In this document: positions 16,039 to 27,554 of the stretch, one piece after another
Numbering within the stretch: position 1 is the stretch's first letter
How the letters are laid out: the number at the start of each line of letters is the position of its first letter
The notes under the pieces: model-generated
What the model was told of the DNA's origin: nothing
What the model saw: the letters and a program-made list of their open reading frames with translations, nothing else
Databases searched by the model: none
NCBI RefSeq assembly: GCF_019458805.1
Contig: NZ_JAIBOA010000024.1
Span: forward strand, 1-64,000
Source: Actinomadura parmotrematis
GTDB lineage: Bacteria > Actinomycetota > Actinomycetes > Streptosporangiales > Streptosporangiaceae
Direction: 5' to 3'
DNA length: 64,000 nucleotides
Program-made: the position numbers and the translations under genes

Positions 16039-17076
16039 TCAGGCCCGCGTGGCGTAGCGGCGGACGCCGCCCTCCTCGTGGACGTCGAGGAGGCCCTGGT
16101 CGACGAGGACGTCCAGGTGCGCGTCGATCTCCAGGACGGCCAGCATCTGGGAGAACACCTCCAGGTCGTCCAGCTTGCGGCGGCGCCGCGTCCACGGCAT
16201 CGCGCTCGCCACCTCGAACGCCGTCGAGCGGCCCGCCCGCACCTCGGCGGCGGCCGCGCCGAGCCGCTCGGCGTGGTGCTCCAGCAGCTCGTCCACGCGG
16301 GTGTGCACGCTCGGGGTGACTGCGCCGTGCGCGGGCAGCAGCAGCGTGTCGGGCATCTCCCGCACGATCCGCAGCGAGTCCAGGTAGCTGCGCAGCGGCT
16401 TCGGCTCGGGCTCGGTCTCCAGACCGATCGAGGGGCTGATGTGCGGCAGCACGTGGTCGCCGGCGAACAGCAGGCCGGCCGCCGCGTCGCGCAGCACGAT
16501 GTGGCCGCGGGTGTGACCCGGGGTGGCGAACACGTCGAGGCCGCGCTCGCCGAGGCCGATGCGCTCGCCGTCGTCGAGCCAGGCGTCCGGCAGCGTGTGC
16601 GGCATGGCGCGCTCGTCGGTGCTCACGCCCATCGCGAGCACCCGGTCGGCGATGCCGGGCGCGCCGCAGCGGCGGAGCAGCTCGGCCTGGCGCGGGTGCA
16701 GGCCCCGGCTCACGTCGAACGCCTCCAGGGAGTGCCGCTCGCCGCGCCCGATCCGCACCCGGGTGCCGAACGCGTCGCGCAGCGCGAGGGCCTGGGAGTA
16801 GTGGTCCCAGTGCGCGTGCGTGACGATGAACTGCGAGACGTCGTCCAGGCCGTGGCCGAGCGCGCCGAGGGCGGCGGCGAGCGCGGTCCGCGAGTCGGGC
16901 ATCGACCAGCCCGAGTCGACCACGACCGGGCCGGCCGGATCGTCGATCACGTAGACGTTGACGGCGTGCAGCGACGCGACGGGCAGCGCCAGCGGGACGC
17001 GGTGCACGCCCGGCACCACCGGGTGCGCCCCCGGCTCGGTCCAGTCCCCGGGCTGCTCCATGAGCGGTGCGGCCAC
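16039..17076 (-). CDS. MBL-fold metallo-hydrolase with C-terminal winged helix
   Basis: A 345-residue beta-lactamase-fold hydrolase. The zinc motif is THAHWDHYSQ with His87, His89, Asp91 and His92. Later metal ligands are in TPGHTRGHIV and LFAGDHVL. The last 90 residues (LLEHHAERLGAAAAEVRAG, then VFSQMLAVLEIDAHLDVLVD) form the winged-helix tail seen in LACTB2-like and related hydrolases. It probably acts in the cytoplasm on a thioester, lactone or phosphodiester, but the substrate is not evident. The ATG at 17058 (MEQPGD) is an alternative start. Confidence 0.85.
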   Translation of the reverse strand: MAAPLMEQPGDWTEPGAHPVVPGVHRVPLALPVASLHAVNVYVIDDPAGPVVVDSGWSMPDSRTALAAALGALGHGLDDVSQFIVTHAHWDHYSQALALRDAFGTRVRIGRGERHSLEAFDVSRGLHPRQAELLRRCGAPGIADRVLAMGVSTDERAMPHTLPDAWLDDGERIGLGERGLDVFATPGHTRGHIVLRDAAAGLLFAGDHVLPHISPSIGLETEPEPKPLRSYLDSLRIVREMPDTLLLPAHGAVTPSVHTRVDELLEHHAERLGAAAAEVRAGRSTAFEVASAMPWTRRRRKLDDLEVFSQMLAVLEIDAHLDVLVDQGLLDVHEEGGVRRYATRA

Positions 17077-17287
17077 CGTGTCCCCCTCCGTCGCGGCCGA
17101 TGATCCGGACAGAACCTACTTCATCGATCTAATCATCCGTTTACTCGGGGTACGCGGGCCGGGCGCGCGGCGGCCGGGTTCCGGCGGTGGCGGCCCGCAC
17201 CGTTCGGACCGTCCGCAAAGGCGGGGTTCGGGTGATACCTCCACCGGGGGCCTTGGCCGGGGCGGCCCCGCGTGTGACCATCCCGGC

Positions 17288-17488
17288 ATGGCTACCTCGC
17301 TGAAGGCTTTCCTGGAAGGCGGTCCCGAGGACCTGCCCCGGCGCATCGTCGGGATCACGCCCCCCGGGAACGAGCTGCTGCTGCACCACCACGGGGGCAT
17401 CGAGCACTTCAGGGTCACGCCGCGGCACCGCGACACCCCGGAGGGGAGGCTGCCGGTCTTCCGCTGGTCGGGCCGCACGGCCGGCTAG
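17288..17488 (+). CDS. DUF5988 family small protein
   Basis: A 66-residue protein beginning with an [13 protein letters not shown] motif, then [12 protein letters not shown], and ending [11 protein letters not shown]. This order (GGP-DLP, GxEHF, PVFRW) is the pattern of the actinomycete DUF5988 family, often found near secondary-metabolite genes. The function is unknown. Only a weak ribosome site precedes the ATG. A long terminator hairpin follows. Confidence 0.75.
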   Translation: MATSLKAFLEGGPEDLPRRIVGITPPGNELLLHHHGGIEHFRVTPRHRDTPEGRLPVFRWSGRTAG

Positions 17489-17495
17489 CGCCGCG

Positions 17496-17543
17496 GCCCG
17501 CGGCGTCCGGGCGGCCGCAGGGGCCGGACCGGACGCCGCGGGC
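17496..17543. terminator. Bidirectional terminator between DUF5988 and katG genes
   Basis: A perfect 15-bp stem (GCCCGCGGCGTCCGG with its complement) with an 18-nt loop, placed between convergent stop codons at 17488 and 17553. Confidence 0.75.
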
Positions 17544-17552
17544 ACCGGCGGA

Positions 17553-20223
<2,671 letters not shown>

Positions 20224-20229
20224 GGCACC

Positions 20230-20235
20230 AGCATG
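20230..20235 (-). promoter_or_regulatory. furA -10 box, leaderless transcript
   Basis: On the minus strand TTGACT, 17 nt, CATGCT, 6 nt, ATG. The -35 box lies inside the operator at 20237-20267. Confidence 0.5.
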
Positions 20236-20236
20236 C

Positions 20237-20267
20237 GGCCTTTTCTTGAATCAGTCAAGAAAAGGCC
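20237..20267. promoter_or_regulatory. FurA operator, 31-bp perfect inverted repeat
   Basis: GGCCTTTTCTTGA, 5 nt, TCAAGAAAAGGCC: perfect 13-bp arms immediately upstream of furA, covering its -35 region. The AT-rich centre is typical of Fur-family sites. It is the likely autoregulatory site of the furA-katG operon. Confidence 0.85.
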
Positions 20268-20291
20268 GGTAGAGATCGGCGCGGCCCGGCC

Positions 20292-21614
20292 TCAGCGGGT
20301 GTCCAGGAACCGGTCCAGCACGCGGGTGCCGAACCGCAGCCCGGCCAGCGGGACGCGCTCGTCGACGCCGTGGAACATGCCCTGGTAGTCCAGCTCGGGA
20401 CCGAGCAGGAGCGGCGCGAAGCCGAAGCCCCGGATGCCGATCCGGGCGAAGGACTTGGCGTCGGTGCCGCCCGACATCACGTACGGGACCGGGTGCGCCC
20501 CGGGGTCCTCGGCGCGCAGCGCCGCGGCGAGCGCGGCGAACGTCGCGCCCGCCGGGTCGGCGACCGGCGCCGGGTCGTGGTTGACGAACGCGCGGGTCAC
20601 CTTCGGGCCGAGCAGCCGGTCGATCGTGGCGAAGAACTCGTCCCCGGTGCCGGGCAGGTAGCGGCCGTCGACCTGCGCGGTGGCGCTGCCGGGCACGACG
20701 TTGACCTTGTAGCCGGCGTCCAGCCGGGTCGGGTTCGCCGAGTTGCGGACGGTGCCGGCGAACAGCCGGCCGATCTGCCCGAGCCGGGCCGCCTCGGCGT
20801 CCAGCCGGTCCAGGTCCAGGGGTGCGCCGAGCACCTCGCCGAGGGCGTCCAGCAGCGCGCGGACGCCCGGCGTCAGCCGGACCGGCCAGGTGTGCGCGGC
20901 GATCCGCGACACCGCGTGCGCGATCTCGGCGACGGCGTTGTCGGGGGCGGGCTTGGAGCCGTGCCCGGCGGTGCCGCGCGCGGTCAGCCGCATCCACGCG
21001 GTGCCGCGCTCGCCGGTCGCGATGGGGTAGACGCGGGTGCCGGGCGCGGCGGTGACGCTGTAGCCGCCGGACTCGCCGATCGCCTCGGTGACGCCGTCGA
21101 ACCACTCGCGGTGCGCGCCCACCACGTGCCGCGACCCGAAGTCGCCGGTCGACTCCTCGTCGGCGAGGAACGCGAGGACGAGGTCGCCGCGGGTGCGGCG
21201 GCCCTCGCGCAGCCGCTGGCGGACCACGGCGATCGTCATCGCCAGCGACCCCTTCATGTCGACGGCGCCGCGCCCCCACAGGCAGCCGTCGCGGACCTCC
21301 GCGGCGAACGGGGGCAGCGTCCACTCGGCCGGGTCGGCGGGGACCACGTCCAGATGGCCGTGGATCAGGAACGCCGGGGCGTCCGGGTCGGTGCCGGGCA
21401 GGCGGACGAGCGTGCTCGCCCGGCCCGGCGCCGACTCGACCACCACCGGGTCGGCGCCCGCCTCGTCCAGCAGGACGGCCACGTGCTCGGCGGCCGGCCG
21501 CTCGGGCCGGGCCTTGCCCTCGCCCTCGTTGGTGGTGTCGAAGCGCAGCAGGTCGGCGCAGATGCCGGCGACCTCGTCCGCCGCCGTCACGGGGCGCGTC
21601 TCGGCCCGGGTCAT
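20292..21614 (-). CDS. M20-family metallopeptidase (ArgE/DapE-like)
   Basis: A 440-residue zinc exopeptidase or amidase of the M20 family. Metal and catalytic motifs are IHGHLDVVPAD, then WGRGAVDMKGSLA, LADEESTGDFGSRHVV, and near the end YVMSGGTDAKSFA with MFHGVDERVPL. The dimerisation domain is marked by GTAGHGSKPAPDNAV. The ATG at 21614 has GGAGGGGGGAGC upstream; an earlier in-frame GTG would lie within that ribosome site. Exact substrate (acyl-amino acid or dipeptide) is not known. It is divergent from the spermidine-synthase-like gene. Confidence 0.88.
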   Translation of the reverse strand: MTRAETRPVTAADEVAGICADLLRFDTTNEGEGKARPERPAAEHVAVLLDEAGADPVVVESAPGRASTLVRLPGTDPDAPAFLIHGHLDVVPADPAEWTLPPFAAEVRDGCLWGRGAVDMKGSLAMTIAVVRQRLREGRRTRGDLVLAFLADEESTGDFGSRHVVGAHREWFDGVTEAIGESGGYSVTAAPGTRVYPIATGERGTAWMRLTARGTAGHGSKPAPDNAVAEIAHAVSRIAAHTWPVRLTPGVRALLDALGEVLGAPLDLDRLDAEAARLGQIGRLFAGTVRNSANPTRLDAGYKVNVVPGSATAQVDGRYLPGTGDEFFATIDRLLGPKVTRAFVNHDPAPVADPAGATFAALAAALRAEDPGAHPVPYVMSGGTDAKSFARIGIRGFGFAPLLLGPELDYQGMFHGVDERVPLAGLRFGTRVLDRFLDTR

Positions 21615-21706
21615 GAAAGCTCCCCCCTCCACGGGTCCGGCTGAACGATCATTCCTACCGTAGCCACCGCCGCCCGCCGCCCGCCGCCCCGCCGGCCCGC
21701 GGTTCG

Positions 21707-21712
21707 TAGACT
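21707..21712 (+). promoter_or_regulatory. -10 box of a likely leaderless transcript
   Basis: TAGACT followed by exactly 6 nt and the ATG at 21719, with no ribosome site. Confidence 0.5.
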
Positions 21713-21718
21713 GTGCGG

Positions 21719-22585
21719 ATGGGGCGCAAGGACAGGCGTGCCGCGCGGCGCGCGGAGGACGTTCACGAGATCGGCTCGGGCGAGGCCGAGCTGCTGCGCG
21801 ACCCCGACCGCGAGGGCGGCTGGGTCCTCTGCGTCGGCGGGGTGCCGCAGTCCTACGTGAACCTGGCCGACCCCACTTTCCTGGAATTCGAGTACATGCG
21901 GCTGCTCGCCGACGTCATCGACAACCTCGGCCTGGAGCGCGAGCCGCTCGACGCCGTCCACATCGGCGGCGCCGGCTGCACGCTGCCGCGCTACGTCGCC
22001 GCGACGCGGCCCGGCTCCCGGCAGGTGGTGCTCGAACCGGACGCCGCGCTCGTGGCGCTGGTCCGCGAGCGGCTGCCGGTGAAGGACGTGCCGGGGCTGC
22101 GCATCCGCGTCACCGACGGCCGCGCGGGGATCGCCGCGCTGCCCGACGGCGCCGACGACCTGGTGGTGCTGGACGCCTTCGCCGACGCCCGGGTGCCCGC
22201 CGAGCTCGTCACCGCCGAGTTCACCGCCGACGTCGCGCGGGTGCTGCGCCCCGGCGGCGTCTACCTGATGAACATCGCCGACGGGTTCCGGCTGATGTGG
22301 GCGCGGCGCGTCGCCGCCACCGTCCGGTCGCTGTTCCCGCACGCCCTGCTGCTCGCCGACCCCGGCGTGCTGCGCGGGCGCCGGTTCGGCAACCTCGTCG
22401 TCGCCGCGTCCCGGGCGCCCCTGCCGGTGCCCGAGCTGGCCCGCCTCGCCGCCGGCGGCCTCGCCCGCGCTCGCCTGGTGGAGGGCGGCGACCTCACCGA
22501 CTTCATCGCGGGCGGCGCGCCGATCCGCGACGGCCAGGACGTGGCCGCGCCCGTCCCGCCGCCGCAGATCTTCGGCCGCTCCTGA
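21719..22585 (+). CDS. Spermidine synthase-like methyltransferase-fold protein
   Basis: A 288-residue Rossmann-fold protein of the spermine/spermidine synthase family. Recognisable parts are LEFEYMRLLADVIDNL, AVHIGGAGCTLPRYVAATRP (nucleotide-binding glycines), VVLEPDAALVALVRERL, and DDLVVLDAFADARVPAEL. In true synthases this last segment carries a catalytic Asp. Many actinobacterial members are not proven polyamine synthases, so aminopropyl transfer is only a possibility. Start at 21719 rather than the GTG at 21713, because TAGACT-N6-ATG marks a leaderless mRNA. Confidence 0.82.
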   Translation: MGRKDRRAARRAEDVHEIGSGEAELLRDPDREGGWVLCVGGVPQSYVNLADPTFLEFEYMRLLADVIDNLGLEREPLDAVHIGGAGCTLPRYVAATRPGSRQVVLEPDAALVALVRERLPVKDVPGLRIRVTDGRAGIAALPDGADDLVVLDAFADARVPAELVTAEFTADVARVLRPGGVYLMNIADGFRLMWARRVAATVRSLFPHALLLADPGVLRGRRFGNLVVAASRAPLPVPELARLAAGGLARARLVEGGDLTDFIAGGAPIRDGQDVAAPVPPPQIFGRS

Positions 22586-22736
22586 CCGCGTTCCTGACCG
22601 CGCGGGGAGGTGTTCCGGACAGCGTTCGGCATTCAGTCCGCGCCGATCGGGAATTGTCGCCGGACCGATTCGCGCGATCGGGTCTCCGGTGGCGCGGCCC
22701 TGCGCGTATCGCCCTCGCGGCGGCCCGTCGGTGTCC

Positions 22737-22742
22737 CATAAT
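22737..22742 (+). promoter_or_regulatory. -10 box of a likely leaderless SpoIIE-type phosphatase transcript
   Basis: CATAAT, 6 nt, then the ATG at 22749. Confidence 0.5.
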
Positions 22743-22748
22743 CGAGCG

Positions 22749-24728
22749 ATGGAGTCGTCCACCCGAATTCTCATTCTCGGCACGGATTCGACGGGGAAGG
22801 TGCTCCAGTTCGACCGCAACGCGGCGGCGGTGCTGGACGTGCGGCCGGGAATGATGCTGGACGAGCTGGTCGCCGGAGCCCGCGACACCCTGCTGGAGGC
22901 CCTCCGCACCGGCCGCGAGCGCACCGTCGTGCTCAGCATGCAGACCCTGGACGGCAGCGCCTACGACGCCGTGGTGACCGCCCACCCGATGAGCGGCGGG
23001 GACGGCGGGACCGGGCTGGCGGCCCTCGCCGTCGTGCGGGTGCCGGTGCCGCTCGCCGACCGGTTCCTCGACCCGGCGGTGATGCGCCGCACCCTGCTGG
23101 AGGACTCGCTGCCGCGCATCGGCGCGACCCTCGACCTGGACCTGCTCGCCCGCGGCCTCGTCGACATCCTCGTCCCGGCGTTCTGCAACTCCGGCGCGCT
23201 GCTGCTCCTCGACAGCCTGGTCGACGCCGACGAGCCGCCCGAGGACCCCACCCCGCTGCTGCGCCGCATGGCCGTCGCCACGGACGACGACGACCCGGCC
23301 TGGGACGCCGCCTTCCCGACCGGCGAGGCCCTCACCTACCCCGGGGACAGCCCCCACATGGAGTGCCTGCGGCGCGGCGAGCCGGTGCGGGCGCTGCCGG
23401 CGGGGGAGGAGGCGGTCGCCCTCGCCGAGGCGTGGCGCCGCCCTGCGGTCGCCGACCTGCTGAAGGGCTCGTCGCTGCTGCTGCTGCCGATCGAGGCCGG
23501 CGGCACGGTGCTCGGCTTCTTCGCGTGCTCCCGCAACACCGCGCACCGCCCGTTCGACGCCTACGACGTCGAGATCGGCATGGAGTTCGCCTCCCGCGCC
23601 GCCGGGTTCGTCGAGAGCGCCCGCCGCTACGGGCGCGAGCGCGCCACCGCCCTCACCCTGCAGCGCAGCCTGCTGCCGACGGGCCTGTCGGCGCCGTCGT
23701 CGGTGCAGGTCCAGCACCGCTACCTGCCGGGCAGCCGGCTGATCGAGGTCGGCGGCGACTGGTACGAGTCGATCGCGCTGCCGGGCGCCCGGGTCGCGCT
23801 CGTCGTCGGCGACGTCGCCGGGCACGGCGTGCGGGCCGCGGTGACGATGGGCCGGCTGCGCACCGCGATCCACACCCTGGCCGGCCTGGACCTGCCGCCC
23901 GCCGAGGCGCTGGAGCGCCTGGACTCGCTGATGCGCAGCCTCGGCGAGCGCGAGCCGCACTTCGCGACCTGCGCCTACGTCCTCTACGACGCGGTCAGCG
24001 GCCGCTGCGAGGTGGCGTCCGCCGGGCACCTGCCGCCGCTGGTGGTGCCGCCGGGCGGCCCCGCCGCCTACCTGGACGTGCCGCCCGCGCCGCCGCTCGG
24101 CATCGGCGACGGGCCGATCGTGAGCCGGGAGTTCACCGTCGAGGACGGCACGCTGCTGTTCCTCTACACCGACGGGCTGGTGGAGAACCGGGCCCGCGAC
24201 ATCGACGACGGCCTGGGCCGGCTGCGCCGCACCTTCGACCTCGGCGCGCCGACGCTGGACGCGCTCTGCCAGGCCGCCCTCGACGGCGTGTACGACGACC
24301 AGCACCGCGACGACATCGCGATGCTGCTGGCCCGCCTGCACCGCATCGGCGACGACGCGCACGTCTCGTGGGACCTGCCGGCCGACCCGGCCGCGGTGCG
24401 CCGCGCCCGCGGCCTCGTCCGCGACCGGCTGGCCCGCTGGGGGCTGGCGGAGATGGCCGAGTCGACGGTGCTGCTCGCCTCCGAGCTCGTCACCAACGCG
24501 ATCCGGCACGCGGGGGGCCGCATCACGCTGCGGCTCGTCCGCGAGGAGGGCCTCGTCTGCGAGGTGTTCGACGCCTCCGACGGGCGGCCGCGCGTCCGGG
24601 CCGGCGACGGCGCCCCGTTCGCCGAGGCGGGCCGCGGCCTGAACGTGGTGAGCAGGCTGGCGTCGCGCTGGGGGGTGCGGCGCACCCCGCACGGCAAGGC
24701 GGTCTGGTGCGAGCAGCCGCTCAAGTAG
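22749..24728 (+). CDS. PAS-GAF-SpoIIE phosphatase fused to a HATPase (anti-sigma kinase-like) domain
   Basis: A 659-residue signalling protein. Residues 1 to about 110 resemble a PAS sensor. About 120-320 is a GAF domain (LLARGLVDILVPAFCNSGAL). About 330-530 is a PP2C/SpoIIE phosphatase with metal Asp motifs LIEVGGDWYESI, VVGDVAGHGVRAAVTMG and LFLYTDGLVE. The last 120 residues are a GHKL ATPase with the N box LLASELVTNAIRHA and GRGLNVVSRLA, as in RsbW. Such proteins partner with STAS anti-anti-sigma factors, dephosphorylating and phosphorylating them in one chain. No sigma or STAS gene lies nearby. The start at 22749 follows from CATAAT-N6-ATG. Confidence 0.88.
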   Translation: MESSTRILILGTDSTGKVLQFDRNAAAVLDVRPGMMLDELVAGARDTLLEALRTGRERTVVLSMQTLDGSAYDAVVTAHPMSGGDGGTGLAALAVVRVPVPLADRFLDPAVMRRTLLEDSLPRIGATLDLDLLARGLVDILVPAFCNSGALLLLDSLVDADEPPEDPTPLLRRMAVATDDDDPAWDAAFPTGEALTYPGDSPHMECLRRGEPVRALPAGEEAVALAEAWRRPAVADLLKGSSLLLLPIEAGGTVLGFFACSRNTAHRPFDAYDVEIGMEFASRAAGFVESARRYGRERATALTLQRSLLPTGLSAPSSVQVQHRYLPGSRLIEVGGDWYESIALPGARVALVVGDVAGHGVRAAVTMGRLRTAIHTLAGLDLPPAEALERLDSLMRSLGEREPHFATCAYVLYDAVSGRCEVASAGHLPPLVVPPGGPAAYLDVPPAPPLGIGDGPIVSREFTVEDGTLLFLYTDGLVENRARDIDDGLGRLRRTFDLGAPTLDALCQAALDGVYDDQHRDDIAMLLARLHRIGDDAHVSWDLPADPAAVRRARGLVRDRLARWGLAEMAESTVLLASELVTNAIRHAGGRITLRLVREEGLVCEVFDASDGRPRVRAGDGAPFAEAGRGLNVVSRLASRWGVRRTPHGKAVWCEQPLK

Positions 24729-24734
24729 GGCGGG

Positions 24735-25946
24735 CTAGCGCAGCACCGACACGTGCACGTGGTCGTAGTGGTTGGCGGTGATGCCGCCCCTGTTCTCCAT
24801 GGGCCGCCAGCCGCCGCCGCGCACGTTCCAGATGTGCTGCTTCCAGATGACGTAGGAGACGCCGAGGCGGCGGGCGTTGGCGACGGCGTAGGCGGCGAGC
24901 TGGTCGCCGTGGCGCCGCGCGCTCGCGCTCGGCATCCGGCCGCCGGTGCTCTCCATGAAGTCGCAGGCGCGGCCGTCGCCGTGGTCCTGGGCGTCGACGC
25001 CGGCGCGGTAGCAGCCGATGACGGGGAACGGCCCGAACATGCCGTTGACCGCGACGACGACGCCGCGCATCGTCGGGGTCATGCTGTTGCCGGTGATGAG
25101 GGTGGCCGGTCCCGTCACCCCGTCGGGGCGGCCGGTCACCTGCGGCTGCGCGGCGGGCGCGGCGGCGCCGGGGGCCCTGCGCTCCTTCGCGCCCAGCACG
25201 GAGATGCTCGTGCCGCGCGGCAGCACCTTCTTCAGGCGCGCGGCGAGCTTCCTCGGGCTGGTCCTGGACGCGCTCACCACCAGGCCGTTGCCGGCGGGCA
25301 TGCCGAGGCCGCGGGCCTCGGCGCGCGAGACGACGGCGTCGACGCTGCCGATGCCCATCGAGGCGTAGGCGCCGACGCGGAGCTGCGCGGGCCGGGCGCC
25401 GCCCGCCCGCACGACGCCGCCGAGCGGCAGCGACCCGTCGCGGGCGAGGTCGAAGGAGACGGCGAGGCCGCCGGTCGCCACGGTCCGCCAGAGCTGGTCG
25501 GACTCGGCCGTCCGCGCGGGCGCGAACGTGCGGAAGGTGGAGGGGTCCACGCCGAGGATCCCGGCCGGCCGCTCGCCGATCCGGGTCCGCGCGGCGTCGA
25601 CCACCGCGAGCCCGGCGACGCCCTTCGTCCGCCGCGCCCGCTCGACGGACGCGGCGGGCAGCGGCGCGCGGCCGGCGATGAGGAGGTGCGGGACGAGGCG
25701 GCGGCCGAGCGGGGCGACGCCGCCCGCCGGGGGCGCGGCCTGCGCGACCGACACGAGGCCGCCCGCGGGGCGGGCGGCGGGGCGGTCCGCGGCGGGGCGC
25801 GCGTGGCCGGTGGCGAGGACGGCGATGTCGGCGGCCAGCGTGCCGAGCGCCGCCGCCCCGATGACCAGAGGAGCCGTCCGTCTCCGCCGCAACCCGCCGC
25901 CCGCCTCCCGCCCGACTTCCCCGCCCGACCCGTGCCTGCGGGGCAT
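24735..25946 (-). CDS. Secreted protein with C-terminal ARB_07466-like domain
   Basis: A 403-residue protein. It has a basic start (MPRRHGSGGEV), then a membrane segment at about residues 27-45 (APLVIGAAALGTLAADIAVL), so it is anchored or exported. The middle is a low-identity region. The C-terminal 110 residues include GCYRAGVDAQDHGDGRACDF, AAYAVANARRLGVSYVIWKQ and a final NHYDHVHVSVL. This is the domain seen in the structure-derived family ARB_07466 C-terminal, related to D-Ala-D-Ala peptidase folds, with Asp/His residues that could bind zinc. Cell-wall hydrolase activity is only a possibility. Confidence 0.7.
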   Translation of the reverse strand: MPRRHGSGGEVGREAGGGLRRRRTAPLVIGAAALGTLAADIAVLATGHARPAADRPAARPAGGLVSVAQAAPPAGGVAPLGRRLVPHLLIAGRAPLPAASVERARRTKGVAGLAVVDAARTRIGERPAGILGVDPSTFRTFAPARTAESDQLWRTVATGGLAVSFDLARDGSLPLGGVVRAGGARPAQLRVGAYASMGIGSVDAVVSRAEARGLGMPAGNGLVVSASRTSPRKLAARLKKVLPRGTSISVLGAKERRAPGAAAPAAQPQVTGRPDGVTGPATLITGNSMTPTMRGVVVAVNGMFGPFPVIGCYRAGVDAQDHGDGRACDFMESTGGRMPSASARRHGDQLAAYAVANARRLGVSYVIWKQHIWNVRGGGWRPMENRGGITANHYDHVHVSVLR

Positions 25947-26017
25947 CCTAGACAGCGGGCCGGGCCCCGGCCATGCGGGGCCCGCCGAGGAGGGGGCCGC
26001 CGTGCCCGCCGGCCGGC

Positions 26018-27064
26018 TCAGCCGTCGAAGTCGACCGTCACCGGCCCGTCGCCCGCCGGCTCGGCCTGGCAGGTGAGGACGTAGCCGGCGGCCAGCTCGG
26101 CGGGGTCGAGGGCGTAGTTGCGGCGCATGGTCACCGCGCCCTCGGTGACGCGGGCGCGGCAGGTGCCGCAGACGCCGCCCTTGCAGGCGAACGGCAGGTC
26201 GGGCCGGGCCCGCTGGGCGCCGTCGAGGACGGTGGCGCCCGGCGGCAGGTCGAGCCGCGTCCTGCGGCCGTCCAGGACGACGGTGACCGGCGTGGCGGGA
26301 CCGTCGGGGTCGGCGGGGGCGAGCCGCCGCGCGGGCGGGGTGTCCTCGACGTAGAACAGCTCGCGGTGGACGCGCTCGCGCGGCACGCCGAGCTCGGCGA
26401 GCACGTCCAGGGCGTCGGCGACCATGCCGTGCGGGCCGCACAGCCACCAGTGGTCGACGTCGGGGACGGGGGTGAGCAGCGGCAGCAGGCGGCGCAGCCG
26501 GTCGGCGTCCAGGCGCCCGGAGAACAGCTCGACGTCGCGGGGCTCGCGCGACAGCACGTGGACGATCTCGACGCGGCCGGGGTGGGCGTCCTTGAGGTCG
26601 GCGAGCTCGTCGGCGAACATCACCGAACCGCTGGCCCGGTTGCCGTAGAGGACGGTGACGCGGGTGCCGGGCAGCGCGAGCGCGGACGCCGCGATCGACA
26701 GGACCGGGGTGATGCCCGACCCGGCGGCGACGAGGACGTGGTGCGCGCCCGGTTCCAGGTCGGCGGTGAAGGACCCGGCCGGCGGCAGCACCTCGATCTC
26801 GTCGCCGGGCCGCACCTCGTGCACGAGCCAGCCGGAGAACAGGCCGCCGGGGACCTCGCGGACGCCGACGCGGGGCGGGCCGCCCGCGGGGGAGCAGATG
26901 GAGTAGGAGCGGCGCTCGTCGCGGCCGTCGACGACGCGCCGCAGCGTGAGCGACTGGCCGGGCCGGAACGCGAACCGCCCGGCGAGGTCGCCGGGGACGC
27001 CGAAGGTGACGGCGACGGCGTCGTCGCAGAGGCGCTCGACGGCGGCCACGCGGAGGAGCGGCAT
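26018..27064 (-). CDS. paaE: Phenylacetyl-CoA epoxidase reductase subunit PaaE
   Basis: A 348-residue iron-sulfur flavoprotein that passes electrons from NADPH to the PaaABCD epoxidase. Residues 1 to about 240 are a ferredoxin-NADP reductase module (RRSYSICSP for FAD, AAGSGITPVLSIAAS for NADP). The C-terminal 90 residues are a plant-type [2Fe-2S] ferredoxin with FACKGGVCGTCRARV and a last Cys in YVLTCQAEP. It is the last gene of the paaZABCDE operon, starting 1 bp after paaD's stop. Confidence 0.95.
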   Translation of the reverse strand: MPLLRVAAVERLCDDAVAVTFGVPGDLAGRFAFRPGQSLTLRRVVDGRDERRSYSICSPAGGPPRVGVREVPGGLFSGWLVHEVRPGDEIEVLPPAGSFTADLEPGAHHVLVAAGSGITPVLSIAASALALPGTRVTVLYGNRASGSVMFADELADLKDAHPGRVEIVHVLSREPRDVELFSGRLDADRLRRLLPLLTPVPDVDHWWLCGPHGMVADALDVLAELGVPRERVHRELFYVEDTPPARRLAPADPDGPATPVTVVLDGRRTRLDLPPGATVLDGAQRARPDLPFACKGGVCGTCRARVTEGAVTMRRNYALDPAELAAGYVLTCQAEPAGDGPVTVDFDG

Positions 27065-27065
27065 G

Positions 27066-27554
27066 TCAGATCTCCTTCACGTGGTCGAAGGGCTCGCCGC
27101 AGGCGCGGCAGCGGCGGAGCGCCCGGCAGGCGGTCGCGCCGAAGCGGGACAGCTCCTCGGTGTCGCCCGACCCGCACTGCGGGCAGCGGACGGCGGCGCG
27201 GGTGGGGCCGAGGGCGAGCGGCACCGGCCCGGCCGCCGGGCGCGGCGCGGGACCGGGCGGGGCGATGCCGGCGGCGGCGAGCTTGCGGCGGCCCGCCTCG
27301 GTGATCCAGTCGGTCGTCCAGGGCGGGCTGAGGACGACGCGCACGTCCGCGCCGGGGTAGCCGGCCGCGGCGAGGCGGTGCACGAGGTCGTCGCGCATGG
27401 CGTCCATGGCGGGGCAGCCGGTGTAGGTCGGGGTGATCCAGACGGTGACGCGGCCGGCGTCCTCGGCGACGTCGCGGAGGACGCCGAGGTCGGCGAGGGT
27501 GAGCTGCGGCAGCTCGGGGTCGGTGACGGTCTCGGCGACCGCGCGCGCCGTCAC
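27066..27554 (-). CDS. paaD: Phenylacetyl-CoA epoxidase subunit PaaD
   Basis: A 162-residue protein of the MIP18/SufT-like DUF59 class with a C-terminal zinc ribbon. It helps mature or assemble the epoxidase. Seen are TVTDPELPQLTLADLGVLRD, VWITPTYTGCPAMDAMRDDL, SPPWTTDWITEAGRRKLAAAG, and the Cys pairs CPQCGSGD and CRACGEPFDHVKEI. The GTG start at 27554 overlaps paaC's stop by 4 nt (GTGA), implying coupled translation. Confidence 0.94.
   Translation of the reverse strand: MTARAVAETVTDPELPQLTLADLGVLRDVAEDAGRVTVWITPTYTGCPAMDAMRDDLVHRLAAAGYPGADVRVVLSPPWTTDWITEAGRRKLAAAGIAPPGPAPRPAAGPVPLALGPTRAAVRCPQCGSGDTEELSRFGATACRALRRCRACGEPFDHVKEI

Noticed and set aside
16958-17287. Extended N-terminus for the DUF5988 gene.
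   Set aside because: The extra residues are shadow-like and antisense to the MBL gene start; the family is about 65 residues long.
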